Source of the DNA: Bacteroidales bacterium UBA2712
Lineage (GTDB): Bacteria; Bacteroidota; Bacteroidia; Bacteroidales; Paludibacteraceae
Length of the DNA stretch: 64,000 bases
Reading direction: 5' to 3'
Assembly: GCA_002354055.1 (NCBI GenBank)
Contig: DEKW01000013.1
Coordinates: forward strand, 1 to 64,000
Made by a program: the position numbers and the translations under genes. Position 1 is the first letter of the stretch. Each line of letters opens with the position of its first letter. The notes under the pieces are model-generated. The model ran no database searches, had not been told where the DNA came from, and was given only the letters and a program-made list of their open reading frames with translations. This document shows, piece after piece, positions 32,724-41,557 of the stretch.

Positions 32724-34115
32724 TTAGAACTGAGAAGGGATGCAGAAATGCATCTCTTCTTTGGTTACGGGGTGTACGAAACGGATCTCTGCGGCGTGAA
32801 GCATCAGCCGCTCGCACTCTTGGATGCCGTTGCCGTACAGCCGGTCGCCAAGGATCGGTGCGTTCAGACCCTCCGGGTGCGCTGCATGAACACGCAGCTG
32901 GTGCGTACGGCCGGTCAAAGGGTAGAAATACACGAAGATCGTACCGTCCGCTCTTAGCTCGCGGATGATATAGCGCGTGAGTGCCGCTTTGCCGTGCTCC
33001 CGGGAGACCATCTGCCGCGGCCGATCAAAAGGGTTCGGCAACAACGGCAGTTCAATCACCCCTTCATCCATTAGCCCTTCGTCCATTAACCCTTCGCCTT
33101 TTAATAACGCCTCGTAGCGCTTGAGGATGTCGCGCCGCTGGAAATAGGCTTGCAGTTCTTTATAGACCTCTTCCGTCTTGGCAAGGACGATAAGTCCGCT
33201 GGTGTCCTGATCCAGGCGGTGCGCCGGCATGAGATAGCGGTAGCCGTTCTGCGCCTTCAGACAGGCAGACAGGGAGAGCTCCTCCGTCTTGCCCGGTACC
33301 GACAAGAGCCCCGCAGGCTTATTGACAACCATCAGAGACGCATCTTCGTAGAGCACCTCGATCTGCCGGCACAAGTCCTCGGTACGATTCTCTTGGGCGG
33401 ATCTCTCCACCTCCAAGCCCTGCATCATAAATCGCAGGATAGGTACGCATCGACCGGAACACGGCGCGTAGAAGTGGCCTTCTCTCCGCAACTCGTTTGC
33501 CGGCGAGGCGCCGACCCAGAACTCCGCTAAGGCCAACGGTTTCAGCCCATGCAGGAAGGCGTACTGCAGCAACTTCGGTGCGCAACATTCTCCGGCGCCC
33601 GAAGGAGGTAGAGTAGAGGACTCCCTTTCGCCTTTAGCCTTTAACCCTACGCCTTTCACCTTTAGCCCTTCGCCTTTATTAAACCACTCCTCCGGGGAGA
33701 GGATGGGTTGTTCGTTTTGGAAGATCTCCAGTAGGTTGCGGCGCTCGCCCTTGCCGTTCAGCAGGTGGTACTGCGCAAAAAGCAGTCGCTGCAATCGGCG
33801 CGACTCCTCTTTGTTCGCACCGACAGGCGGGGTCTTCATCTCATACACCGGCGGCACAAAACCCTCATGATCGTACCGACCGTCTAATTGTGCCGAGAAC
33901 GCAGCGATAAAAGTCACGCCCTCCGCCGTTTGCCATACGCCGTCCGCACTCTGCCACACGCCGTCTTTCTCGACCACCAGCACGCCGAACATCTTCCCAA
34001 GATGATGAAGTTCGCTTTGAGGGTTCGCGCGCATGTACGCGTGTACCTTATTTATTATAAGCGTTGCAGCTGCTTGTGCAGAGGCCTCCGGAGGAAGGGT
34101 AAAAGGTGAAAACAT
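32724..34115 (-). CDS. RluA-family rRNA pseudouridine synthase with long N-terminal part
   Basis: A 463-residue protein from ATG 34113-34115 (MFSPFTLPPEA); a longer frame runs through the promoter and is rejected. The catalytic motif HRLDQDTSGLIVLAKT, with its Asp, lies in the C-terminal half. The N-terminal 220 residues are an extra domain found in some Bacteroidetes RluA relatives. Three tandem word arrays are carried in frame: KDGVWQSADGVWQTAEGV (33925-33965), NKGEGLKVKGVGLKAKGERE (33625-33685) and KGEGLMDEGLMDEGV (33055-33110). It should isomerise uridine in rRNA; the site is not known. Confidence 0.83.
   Translation of the reverse strand: MFSPFTLPPEASAQAAATLIINKVHAYMRANPQSELHHLGKMFGVLVVEKDGVWQSADGVWQTAEGVTFIAAFSAQLDGRYDHEGFVPPVYEMKTPPVGANKEESRRLQRLLFAQYHLLNGKGERRNLLEIFQNEQPILSPEEWFNKGEGLKVKGVGLKAKGERESSTLPPSGAGECCAPKLLQYAFLHGLKPLALAEFWVGASPANELRREGHFYAPCSGRCVPILRFMMQGLEVERSAQENRTEDLCRQIEVLYEDASLMVVNKPAGLLSVPGKTEELSLSACLKAQNGYRYLMPAHRLDQDTSGLIVLAKTEEVYKELQAYFQRRDILKRYEALLKGEGLMDEGLMDEGVIELPLLPNPFDRPRQMVSREHGKAALTRYIIRELRADGTIFVYFYPLTGRTHQLRVHAAHPEGLNAPILGDRLYGNGIQECERLMLHAAEIRFVHPVTKEEMHFCIPSQF
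32733..32760 (+). terminator. Hairpin at the convergent ends of the kinase and RluA genes
   Basis: AGAAGGGATGCA (32733-32744) and TGCATCTCTTCT (32749-32760) form a stem of about 12 bp (one mismatch) with a GAAA tetraloop, followed by TTTGG. It lies 10 bases after the kinase stop and within the last codons of the leftward RluA gene. It could end the exopolysaccharide transcript. Confidence 0.45.
33055..33110. repeat. In-frame CCCTTCxTCCATTA word repeat in the RluA gene
   Basis: Three units of CCCTTCATCCATTA type encode KGEGLMDEGLMDEGV on the minus strand, 12 codons before the end of the conserved core. Confidence 0.7.
33625..33685. repeat. In-frame CGCCTTTAGCC word repeat in the RluA gene
   Basis: Six units of CCTTTAGCC/CCTTTCACC type encode NKGEGLKVKGVGLKAKGERE on the minus strand, separating two conserved parts of the N-terminal domain. 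Confidence 0.7.
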
Positions 34116-34139
34116 ACTCGTCGTTATAAAAATCGACTG

Positions 34140-34187
34140 CAAAAATACAAAAAAATTTGCACATGTGCAAAAATTATTGTAATTTTG
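34140..34187. promoter_or_regulatory. Divergent promoters sharing a palindromic -33 box
   Basis: TTTGCACATGTGCAAA (34156-34171) is a perfect 16-bp palindrome. Its left TTTG is the -33 box for the rightward TAATTTTG (34180-34187) and its right CAAA is the -33 box for the leftward TATTTTTG (complement of 34140-34147); both spacings are exactly 20 bp. The two genes, RluA and DUF1846, are thus read from one symmetrical site. Confidence 0.75.
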
Positions 34188-34196
34188 TACCCGATT

Positions 34197-35678
34197 ATGC
34201 AAACAGCTTTCGATAATGACAAATATATCCGTATTCAGTCGGAACACATCCGCGAACGGATAGCCCAGTTCGGTAACAAACTGTACCTGGAATTAGGTGG
34301 TAAACTCTTCGACGACATGCACGCGAGTCGTGTGTTGCCTGGTTTTCTGCCGGATAGTAAGTTGCGTATGCTCACGCAGCTCCGTGACTCATTGGAGATC
34401 CTCATCGTCCTTTCTGCCGAAGATATCGAGCGGAATAAGGTGCGTCAGGACCTCGGTATCACGTATGACGAGGACGTGCTGCGTCTTCGCGAAGAGTTCA
34501 TGAGTCGCGGCTTTATGGTCTCTTCGGTTGTGATTACCCATTACTCCGGCCAGCGTTCGGCGGATGCGTATCGTCAGCGTCTGGAGCGAAAAGGTATCCG
34601 GGTGTACTATCATTATCTGATTGAGGGCTACCCCCACAATGTGGAGCTGATCGCTTCGGACGAAGGCTTCGGGCGTAACGATTATGTGGAGACGACTCGT
34701 CCTCTGGTTATCGTCACGGCGCCGGGTCCCGGTAGCGGAAAGATGGCGGTTTGCTTAAGTCAGCTCTACAACGAGCAGAAACACGGTTGCGAGGCAGGGT
34801 ACGCGAAGTTCGAGACTTTCCCCGTATGGAACCTCCCGCTCAAACACCCGCTGAACGTGGCATACGAAGCGGCTACGGCGGACCTCAACGATGTGAATAT
34901 GATCGACCCCTTCCATCTGGAGGCAACCGGTCAGACGGCGGTGAACTATAACCGCGACATAGAGATATTCCCGGTACTTGACGCGCTCTTCAAATCGATC
35001 TACGGCGAGAGCCCGTATAAGTCCCCGACGGAGATGGGGGTAAATATGGTGGGTTTCTGCATCAGCGATGACGAGGCGGTACGTGAGGCGTGTAAGCAAG
35101 AGATCATCCGCCGTTATTTCCGGGCGCTCTGTCATCTGGCTAACGGCAAATGCAATGAGTCAGAGATCAAGAAACTGGCAATCCTTCAGCAGCAGGTGGG
35201 CATCACCACTGCCGAGCGTCGGACGACGGTAGCAGCTCGTGAGCGGAGAGCGCTCTCCGGTGCGCTGCATGACGGTTCGTTTGCACACGCAGCGGCAATC
35301 GAGCTGCCGGATGGAAAGATCATCACCGCGGAGGCAGGACCGCTGTTGGGATCTTCTGCTGCGCTCTTGCTCAACGCGATGAAAGAGCTGGCTGGCATCG
35401 ACCATTCGGTTCGGTTGATTCCGGAGAAATATATCGGTCCGATACAGAAGACGAAGATCTCTTTCCTCCACGGCAAGAACCCGCGTCTGCATACGGACGA
35501 GGTTTTGGTAGCGCTCTCGGTGCTCTCGCTCCAAGAGGAAAACTGCCGCAAAGCCTTGGACACCTTGCCTTTGTTGAAGGGCTGTCAGGCGCATTCGACC
35601 GTGATGCTCAACGAGGTCGATTGGAGAACATTTAAGAAATTAGGTATCGATCTGACGACCGATCCTGCAAAAAAATAA
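34197..35678 (+). CDS. DUF1846 protein
   Basis: A 493-residue protein of the DUF1846 family, known from structure as a cytosolic protein with a nucleotide-binding-like N-terminal half (TAPGPGSGKMAVCLSQLYNE looks P-loop-like, near residue 180) and of undefined function. The frame opens at an upstream ATG at 34185, but that codon overlaps the -7 box, so the ATG at 34197 is the likely start. That leaves an untranslated leader of only a few bases. It is not obviously linked to the B12 genes that follow. Confidence 0.85.
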   Translation: MQTAFDNDKYIRIQSEHIRERIAQFGNKLYLELGGKLFDDMHASRVLPGFLPDSKLRMLTQLRDSLEILIVLSAEDIERNKVRQDLGITYDEDVLRLREEFMSRGFMVSSVVITHYSGQRSADAYRQRLERKGIRVYYHYLIEGYPHNVELIASDEGFGRNDYVETTRPLVIVTAPGPGSGKMAVCLSQLYNEQKHGCEAGYAKFETFPVWNLPLKHPLNVAYEAATADLNDVNMIDPFHLEATGQTAVNYNRDIEIFPVLDALFKSIYGESPYKSPTEMGVNMVGFCISDDEAVREACKQEIIRRYFRALCHLANGKCNESEIKKLAILQQQVGITTAERRTTVAARERRALSGALHDGSFAHAAAIELPDGKIITAEAGPLLGSSAALLLNAMKELAGIDHSVRLIPEKYIGPIQKTKISFLHGKNPRLHTDEVLVALSVLSLQEENCRKALDTLPLLKGCQAHSTVMLNEVDWRTFKKLGIDLTTDPAKK

Positions 35679-35687
35679 ATAACCCTT

Positions 35688-35816
35688 GTGGTGAATAGCT
35701 GATCGCGAGAGAACACGGGTGTAAATCCCGGGCTGACCGGCAACTGTGATGACCTTCGGGTCTAAGCCAGATCGCTTGCGATGAGCCTTAATTGAGAAGT
35801 CCTCCTGGAGTAGGAC
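35688..35816 (+). promoter_or_regulatory. Cobalamin riboswitch
   Basis: The stretch 35688-35790 carries the conserved core of adenosylcobalamin-type riboswitches: a GGTGAAT start, ACGGGTGTAAATCCCGGGCTGACC, the CAACTGTGATG block and AAGCCAGA. A hairpin with arms GTCCT (35799-35803) and AGGAC (35812-35816) lies 5 bases before the btuB ATG and contains a GGAGTAGG stretch, so control is probably by blocking ribosome access. No T-run is seen. It should shut off the B12 uptake genes when cobalamin is plentiful. Confidence 0.85.
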
Positions 35817-35821
35817 CAACA

Positions 35822-37882
35822 ATGGCAAAAAGAATCTTTTTAATACTATTTTTTGCGCTTGTGGCGCGCTCTGCTTTTGCGACGAACGAGGCAGAGCAGG
35901 ATTCCATATATAACCGCTTCCAACTCTCGGAGGTGGAGGTCACGGCGCGTGCGTTAGAGAAAGATGTCATTGTTCCCCAGACCCTCAAAGGTGCTGAACT
36001 GCAACGACTTAACGCCCTTTCCGTGGCGGACGCCTTGCGGTATTTCTCCGGCGTGCAACTCAAGGACTACGGCGGAGTGGGAGGCATCAAGACCATCAAT
36101 ATACGCTCCATGGGAAGCCAGCACACGGCGGTGTACTATAACGGCGTGCAGCTGGGTAACGCGCAGAACGGGCAGGTGGATTTGGGGCGTTTCTCGTTGG
36201 ATAACCTGGAGGAGATCCAGCTCTTTAATGGTCAGAAATCCGATATCTTTCAGTCTGCGCGGGAGTTTGGCGCTGCGGGAAACGTGTATCTCACTACCCG
36301 CAAACCTTATTTCAAAGAGGATGAGGAGGTGCATGTACGCGGTCAGATGCGTTTTGGCTCTTTCTCGCTCGCGAACCCCAACGTAGGCGTTGATGTCAAG
36401 CTGACGGACGCGCTCTCGCTGACGCTCGATGCCGAGTACGTCTATTCGGACGGCAAGTACCCCTTCCGCTACCGCCGCGTGCTGCCTTCCGGTGAGACGG
36501 CCTATGACACTACGGCGGTGCGTCAGAACGGTGATGTCAACGCCGTGAGAACGGAACTCGGTCTGCATCATTACTACCGCACGACGGGCTTCTGGCGCGT
36601 GCATGCCTATAACTATTACTCCGAGCGCGGCGTGCCCGGCGCGATTGTCAATAATGTCTGGCGGAACGGCGAGCGGCTTTGGGATCGCAACACCTTTGTA
36701 CAAGCGCAATGGCAGGACGAGTGGTTTGACCGCTGGTCCACACGCTTCTTGGCAAAATACGCCAATGATTTCACCCATTATAAGAACTACGATGAGCGCC
36801 TTTTGCCTTCAAACAACAAGTACACCCAGCAGGAGGCGTATCTCTCGCTTGCCAATAAGTTCCGCGTCTTTAATTGGTGGGATCTTTCCCTGGCGTACGA
36901 TTATCAGTATAACGCCCTTGCGCGTGAGAACCTGCTCTTGGAGGACGGTACGGACCATTTTGCGCGACATTCGCATTGGCTCTCCGCTGCAACGGCTTTT
37001 AATTTCAAGGAGTACCTCCGGGCGCAAGCTTCGGTGCTGATGACGGCGGTGAATAACGACGCGCCGCGTGTGACACCGGGTGTCTTCTTCTCGTTTCGCC
37101 CGTACCCGAAGATCGACTTCAGTCTCAATGCGTTCTACAAGCAGAGTTACCGCTATCCGACCTTCAATGACCTCTACTATACGGATCTCGGCAACGCTTC
37201 TCTCCGTCCGGAGTTAGCCCGCCAGCACTCGGTCGAGTTAGCCTATAAAATATCAAATCATAAATCTCAAATCTCAAATGCTTGCGGCTATGAAATAGCG
37301 GCAAGTCTCTCTTACTACTATAACCGCGTCACGGATAAGATCATCGCATATCCCAAGGGTCAGCAGTTCCGCTGGACGATGCTCAACCTCGGTACGGTGA
37401 AGATCAACGGCGTCGATGCCAAGGCAGATTTCTCCTTCTTTCTTCCGCTGCGTTGGGTGCTCCGCACGAGACTTAATTACACCTACCAGAAGGCGATCGA
37501 CGTCACGAATCCCTCGGACACGTATTACGGTCATCAGATCCCGTATATCCCATGGCATAGCGGAAGCGCGGTTCTTGGACTCGAGTGGACCAGCCGTCGA
37601 GGCGATCGTTATGGACTGAACTACTCGTTCATCTACGTCGGCGAACGCTATGGACAGCAGGAGAATACTATCTATAACTACGTGCAACCCTGGTACACGC
37701 ATGACCTCTCGCTCTACGGAGAGTGGGGCATTACCGTACGCCGTACGCCACACGCCACACACCCATTATGGCTGAAAGCGAATATTGAACTCAATAACAT
37801 GCTCGGGCAGGATTACGAAGTGATCCAAAACTACCCGATGCCCAAACAAAACGTACGATGCACATTAGCCATAAGATATTAA
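35822..37882 (+). CDS. btuB: TonB-dependent cobalamin receptor (BtuB-type)
   Basis: A 686-residue outer-membrane receptor from the ATG at 35822. A signal peptide (residues 1-20, ending SAFA) is followed by a TonB box/plug region (LSEVEVTARALEKDVIVPQTLKG, then LSVADALRYFSGVQLKDYGG and IRSMGSQHTAVYYNGVQ) and a beta-barrel ending in the aromatic residue of AIRY. Its place directly behind a cobalamin riboswitch identifies the substrate. An in-frame word repeat (37246-37281) encodes KISNHKSQISN. The next gene starts inside its last 25 bases. Confidence 0.9.
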   Translation: MAKRIFLILFFALVARSAFATNEAEQDSIYNRFQLSEVEVTARALEKDVIVPQTLKGAELQRLNALSVADALRYFSGVQLKDYGGVGGIKTINIRSMGSQHTAVYYNGVQLGNAQNGQVDLGRFSLDNLEEIQLFNGQKSDIFQSAREFGAAGNVYLTTRKPYFKEDEEVHVRGQMRFGSFSLANPNVGVDVKLTDALSLTLDAEYVYSDGKYPFRYRRVLPSGETAYDTTAVRQNGDVNAVRTELGLHHYYRTTGFWRVHAYNYYSERGVPGAIVNNVWRNGERLWDRNTFVQAQWQDEWFDRWSTRFLAKYANDFTHYKNYDERLLPSNNKYTQQEAYLSLANKFRVFNWWDLSLAYDYQYNALARENLLLEDGTDHFARHSHWLSAATAFNFKEYLRAQASVLMTAVNNDAPRVTPGVFFSFRPYPKIDFSLNAFYKQSYRYPTFNDLYYTDLGNASLRPELARQHSVELAYKISNHKSQISNACGYEIAASLSYYYNRVTDKIIAYPKGQQFRWTMLNLGTVKINGVDAKADFSFFLPLRWVLRTRLNYTYQKAIDVTNPSDTYYGHQIPYIPWHSGSAVLGLEWTSRRGDRYGLNYSFIYVGERYGQQENTIYNYVQPWYTHDLSLYGEWGITVRRTPHATHPLWLKANIELNNMLGQDYEVIQNYPMPKQNVRCTLAIRY
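37246..37281. repeat. In-frame ATCTCAA word repeat in btuB
   Basis: Four units related to AAATCTCAA/AAATCATAA encode KISNHKSQISN in a surface loop of the barrel. Confidence 0.65.
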
Positions 37883-39741
37883 ATCTGTATTCTGTCAGCG
37901 TAGCGGTCTGTATTCTGTCAGCGATAGCGGTCTTGTCTTCCTGCCGCGGTGACGAGGTTATCTATCCGACCATCGGCACGCACGTCACGGACGAGGTGCG
38001 CGAGGGTGGGCTATACGTCCTTTGCGAGGGGAATATGGGGTCCAACAAAGCCCGATTGGATTATATCAACTTGGAGAAAGGCGATTATTACGCCAATTGG
38101 TATGGTTCACAGAACCCCCATCAACTTAAGGAATTAGGCGACGTCGGCAACGATATACAGGCCTACGGAGGTCGTCTCTATGCGGTGATAAATTGCTCGC
38201 ATAAGGTAGAGGTCATGGATCGTAAAGCCCGTCATATCAGTCAGATAGAGATTCCTAACTGCCGTTACATGGCTTTCCGAGGGGATAAGATGTACGTCTC
38301 TGCCTATGTCGGTTCCGTTGCGAATCCCGAACTCTTAGGTTCGGTCTTTGAGGTCGATACGGCGACCCTGCAAATCACCCGTGAAGTAAAGGTCGGACAC
38401 CAGCCGGACGAACTCTGTATCCTTGGCGACAAACTCTACGTCGTTAACTCCGGCGGATACCTGATTAACCGCCACGACTCCACCGTCTCTGTCATCGACC
38501 TGAACTCTTTCACGGAAATCGAGAAAATAACCGTGGGGCCGAACCCTCAACGCATACGGCCGGATGACAGTGGAAAGTTGTGGGTAAGTACGGATAATCA
38601 CGTATCAATCCTAGACCATAGCACTACTGTTAAGCATCTGTCGGTGAAGATTAGTAATCTTTCCATCTTAGGTCCCGTAGCGTACATGGTGGACCGCGAG
38701 GCCCACACGCTCCGTGCCTTCTCCACCATCGACTACACCGAGTTAGATCAACCGATAGATATCTCCTCTTTCGAGCACCCTTACGGACTCCTGGCGACGA
38801 CCGACGTGCTTTATATCACGGACGCCAAGAACTACGTATCTTCGGGTGTGCTGCATTGCTTCGGGTACGATGGCAAGGAGCATTGGTCAGCGCGTACAGG
38901 AGACATACCCGGACACCTCTGCCGTGTTAGCGAAGCTTATGATTTGTATCCCGACACTGCCTCTTCCAAGCCCACGAAGTCATCTCCGTATATCTCGCGA
39001 GTGTATGAGTATGTACCCGCGATGGGGCAGTTTGTGAATGTTCTGCCGAAGTATGAAGAGGGCGATGATGCTGCTTCTATGTGTCGCAAATGTGAGTTGG
39101 CGATTGCCAATAATGCCGGCGGTCTCGTTTGTCTCGGAGGATGGGGTGGATACATCACCTTCGGCTTTGACCACGCCGTAGAGAACAAAGACGGCTATGA
39201 CCTCCGCATCCTTGGTAATGCGTTTACGATGTCCGGCAATGAGGCGTATGGTAGCTCCGAACCGGGTATTGTGATGGTCAGCCGCGACGAGAACGGCAAC
39301 GGCAAACCCGATGATACTTGGTACGAACTCAAAGGCTCCGAGTACGACAATCCGACGACCGTTCATCATTACACCAAGACCTATACACGCGAGAGCGATA
39401 CGATCCGCAATCCTTTCCATCAGCAGCCTTATTACCCGCAGTGGATCAAGGCCTCTTCGATGACCTTTACGGGCTCGCTTTTGGCTCCGCTCACAGAGCA
39501 GATCAGCGGACAGAACGTGCAGCGAATCTTGGACTACGGATACGCAGATAATAAACCCAACACCGATTATTCGGGAACCTCACTCGACATATCGTGGGCG
39601 GTAGATGCGGATGGAAAATCAGTCAGTCTGCCAACTGTTGACTTCATCTGTATCTACACCGCGGTCGATGAGAACTACGATCAAACGGGAGAACTCAGTA
39701 CCGAGCTCTCCGGCGCGATCGATTTACATGTAGAACCATAG
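37858..39741 (+). CDS. Surface cobalamin-binding lipoprotein, BtuG-like propeller with C-terminal domain
   Basis: A 627-residue lipoprotein (lipobox VLSSC, Cys29). Residues about 45-350 are a YncE-like seven-bladed propeller (repeats such as DIQAYGGRLYAVINCSHKVEVMD and GDKLYVVNSGGYL). Residues about 380-625 are a second domain (VCLGGWGGYITFGFDHAVEN, then EPGIVMVSRDENGNGKPDD). In gut Bacteroidetes, BtuG propellers bind cobalamin at the cell surface and hand it to BtuB; this copy sits in the same operon. The joined C-terminal domain is usually seen in separate surface proteins. Part of the signal peptide is written by a CTGTCAG word repeat (37883-37934). Confidence 0.8.
   Translation: MHISHKILNLYSVSVAVCILSAIAVLSSCRGDEVIYPTIGTHVTDEVREGGLYVLCEGNMGSNKARLDYINLEKGDYYANWYGSQNPHQLKELGDVGNDIQAYGGRLYAVINCSHKVEVMDRKARHISQIEIPNCRYMAFRGDKMYVSAYVGSVANPELLGSVFEVDTATLQITREVKVGHQPDELCILGDKLYVVNSGGYLINRHDSTVSVIDLNSFTEIEKITVGPNPQRIRPDDSGKLWVSTDNHVSILDHSTTVKHLSVKISNLSILGPVAYMVDREAHTLRAFSTIDYTELDQPIDISSFEHPYGLLATTDVLYITDAKNYVSSGVLHCFGYDGKEHWSARTGDIPGHLCRVSEAYDLYPDTASSKPTKSSPYISRVYEYVPAMGQFVNVLPKYEEGDDAASMCRKCELAIANNAGGLVCLGGWGGYITFGFDHAVENKDGYDLRILGNAFTMSGNEAYGSSEPGIVMVSRDENGNGKPDDTWYELKGSEYDNPTTVHHYTKTYTRESDTIRNPFHQQPYYPQWIKASSMTFTGSLLAPLTEQISGQNVQRILDYGYADNKPNTDYSGTSLDISWAVDADGKSVSLPTVDFICIYTAVDENYDQTGELSTELSGAIDLHVEP
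37883..37934. repeat. CTGTCAG-family word repeat in a signal peptide
   Basis: Two units of TGTATTCTGTCAGCGnAGCGGTC encode SVSVAVCILSAIAVL, the hydrophobic core of the BtuG-like signal peptide. The same word occurs in the DNA of 41077-41143 and 55725-55790, and a related one at 50272-50314. Confidence 0.75.
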
Positions 39742-39799
39742 TGCTAACAACACTTTTTATAACAAACATTTATTAATCATTTAAAAAACAAACAAACAA

Positions 39800-40504
39800 A
39801 TGAAAAAATCATTTCTTTTTGTAGCCGCATTGGCTTTGACTTTTGCGGCTTGCCAGCCCTCTTATGACGTAGAGGACAAAACAGTAGCTACTTTCGAAGA
39901 GGCAGCCATTTCTCCTGCTGCACCGCAAAGCTACTTCGCTTTTACAACCGACACGACGGCTTTCTTAACAAGTGGCATTTTTGAACTCTCACAAACTGTT
40001 GCTTATGGTGGTACGTATGTAACCGGCGCTGTTGTTACAAACATCACTGACACCACGTTTAAGGACTACAAGGATGCGTATAAGTCTATTGCCGGCGGTG
40101 CAAAGGGCGGTAAAAACTATGTCGTTTGGTACGAGGATGGTATGTCCGGAAATGCTATCAAGCTCAAGGAAGCAGCTACGGTAGCAGGTATGTATGTTTG
40201 CAACAGCGTATATGCTTACAACTCCATTACCAAAGGTGACGCTATTGCCGGCGATCCGTTCGGTGATGATGACTGGTTCTTGCTCAGCATCGGCGGTATG
40301 TTAGATGGTAAGATGGTAAATAGCCAAGTGGATTTTTACCTTGCTAAGGGCAAAAATGTGGTTACTGACTGGACTTATGTTGATTTGAGCACACTTGGTA
40401 AGGTAGATGCTATCTTCTTTACTTTGAGCGGAAGCCGTACCGGCGACTGGGGTCTGAATACCCCGACTTACTTCTGCATTGACAACCTCGGTGCTAAAAA
40501 GTAA
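39800..40504 (+). CDS. DUF4465 lipoprotein, probable B12-binding surface protein
   Basis: A 234-residue lipoprotein (lipobox TFAAC, Cys18) made of one DUF4465 domain (SPAAPQSYFAFTT near residue 35, and the end WGLNTPTYFCIDNL). DUF4465 proteins in gut Bacteroidetes cobalamin loci have been reported to bind vitamin B12 at the cell surface (BtuH-type); I rely on memory of that work. Its place between the BtuG-like and BtuF-like genes agrees. Codon use is more A/T-rich than in its neighbours. Confidence 0.75.
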   Translation: MKKSFLFVAALALTFAACQPSYDVEDKTVATFEEAAISPAAPQSYFAFTTDTTAFLTSGIFELSQTVAYGGTYVTGAVVTNITDTTFKDYKDAYKSIAGGAKGGKNYVVWYEDGMSGNAIKLKEAATVAGMYVCNSVYAYNSITKGDAIAGDPFGDDDWFLLSIGGMLDGKMVNSQVDFYLAKGKNVVTDWTYVDLSTLGKVDAIFFTLSGSRTGDWGLNTPTYFCIDNLGAKK

Positions 40505-40507
40505 TCC

Positions 40508-41557
40508 ATGAGAAATCTCTCATACATTGTACTTCTTCTTTGCTTCGTGGGCTGCGCTAAACAACCTGCGGAGCAGGGGAGTGTGCCCGCGAGCAATAAG
40601 TACGCGGAGGGATTCACACTCACCCAGACGGACTCATCGGTTATCGTGGAGGTCTTTCAGCCCTACCAGCGGATGGAGATCACCCGTCCTTTGCAACGCA
40701 TCGGGACGATGAGTACCGTACAGGTGGGATTCCTTTATGCCTTGGACGCTATCGACTGTCTCGCGGCGGTATGCAATCCCGAACTCATCTACACGCCTGT
40801 CAAAGGCACGGAGATTGATCTCGGCGACTCGATGAAACCTTCTGCCGAGCGGGTTCTGCAAGCGGGATTAGACATCCTTTTGGCGGTTAATTACGGCCAG
40901 TACGATAACCTCGAAGCCATGCGACTGGAGAAATTAGGCGTGCCGATTATCTTCATCAACGAGTGGCAGGAACACTCGCCTCTGGCGCGCGCAGAGTGGA
41001 TACGAGTCATCGGTGCACTCGTTGGCAAACTGCCCCAAGCGGACTCTATCTTCCACGAAGTGGAAGAGAAGTATCTCAGTCTGTCAGCGGAGCGGTCTGT
41101 CAGTCCGAAGGACGGTCTGTCATCTGTCAGCGAAGCGGTCTCTATCATGTCCGGCAATAATTTCCGCGGAACCTGGTATGTACCTTCGGGAAAGAACTAT
41201 CTGGCGTACCTCTTTAAGGATGCAGGGGCAGATTATCCCTTCTACAATGATGAGCGCGAGACCTCTATCCCGCTGACGGTAGAGGAGACAATTCATTATT
41301 TCCACGACGCGGATGTATGGGTCGGTGCCGGAGGAAACTCTTTAGCGGAGTTGGCGCAGATAGACGAGAAACATACCTGGTTCAAGGCGTATCAATCCGG
41401 CCGCGTCTATAATTGGCGCAAACAGCGACTCCCCGGAGGTCAGAATAACTTCTGGGAGCGTGGGGTAGTGCATCCCGAAGAAATGTTAGAGGACGTCATT
41501 CATATCCTGAATAACGCCCCCGATTCATTGCTTCATTTCGCTAATCGATTATACTAG
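40508..41557 (+). CDS. btuF: Cobalamin ABC-transporter substrate-binding lipoprotein (BtuF-like)
   Basis: A 349-residue lipoprotein (lipobox FVGC, Cys16) with the two-lobed helical-backbone binding fold of class III binding proteins (RIGTMSTVQVGFLYALDAIDCLAA, and VGAGGNSLAELAQID near residue 278). It should capture B12 in the periplasm for a BtuCD importer that is not encoded in this window. A CTGTCAG word array (41077-41143) inserts SLSAERSVSPKDGLSSVSEAV between helices. It follows the DUF4465 gene by 3 bases. Confidence 0.8.
   Translation: MRNLSYIVLLLCFVGCAKQPAEQGSVPASNKYAEGFTLTQTDSSVIVEVFQPYQRMEITRPLQRIGTMSTVQVGFLYALDAIDCLAAVCNPELIYTPVKGTEIDLGDSMKPSAERVLQAGLDILLAVNYGQYDNLEAMRLEKLGVPIIFINEWQEHSPLARAEWIRVIGALVGKLPQADSIFHEVEEKYLSLSAERSVSPKDGLSSVSEAVSIMSGNNFRGTWYVPSGKNYLAYLFKDAGADYPFYNDERETSIPLTVEETIHYFHDADVWVGAGGNSLAELAQIDEKHTWFKAYQSGRVYNWRKQRLPGGQNNFWERGVVHPEEMLEDVIHILNNAPDSLLHFANRLY
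41077..41143. repeat. In-frame CTGTCAG-family word repeat in btuF
   Basis: CTGTCAG is repeated with the interposed short inverted repeats GCGGAGCGG, TCCGAAGGA and GCGAAGCGG. It encodes SLSAERSVSPKDGLSSVSEAV and is nearly the same as the insert at 55725-55790 in dsbD. Confidence 0.85.
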
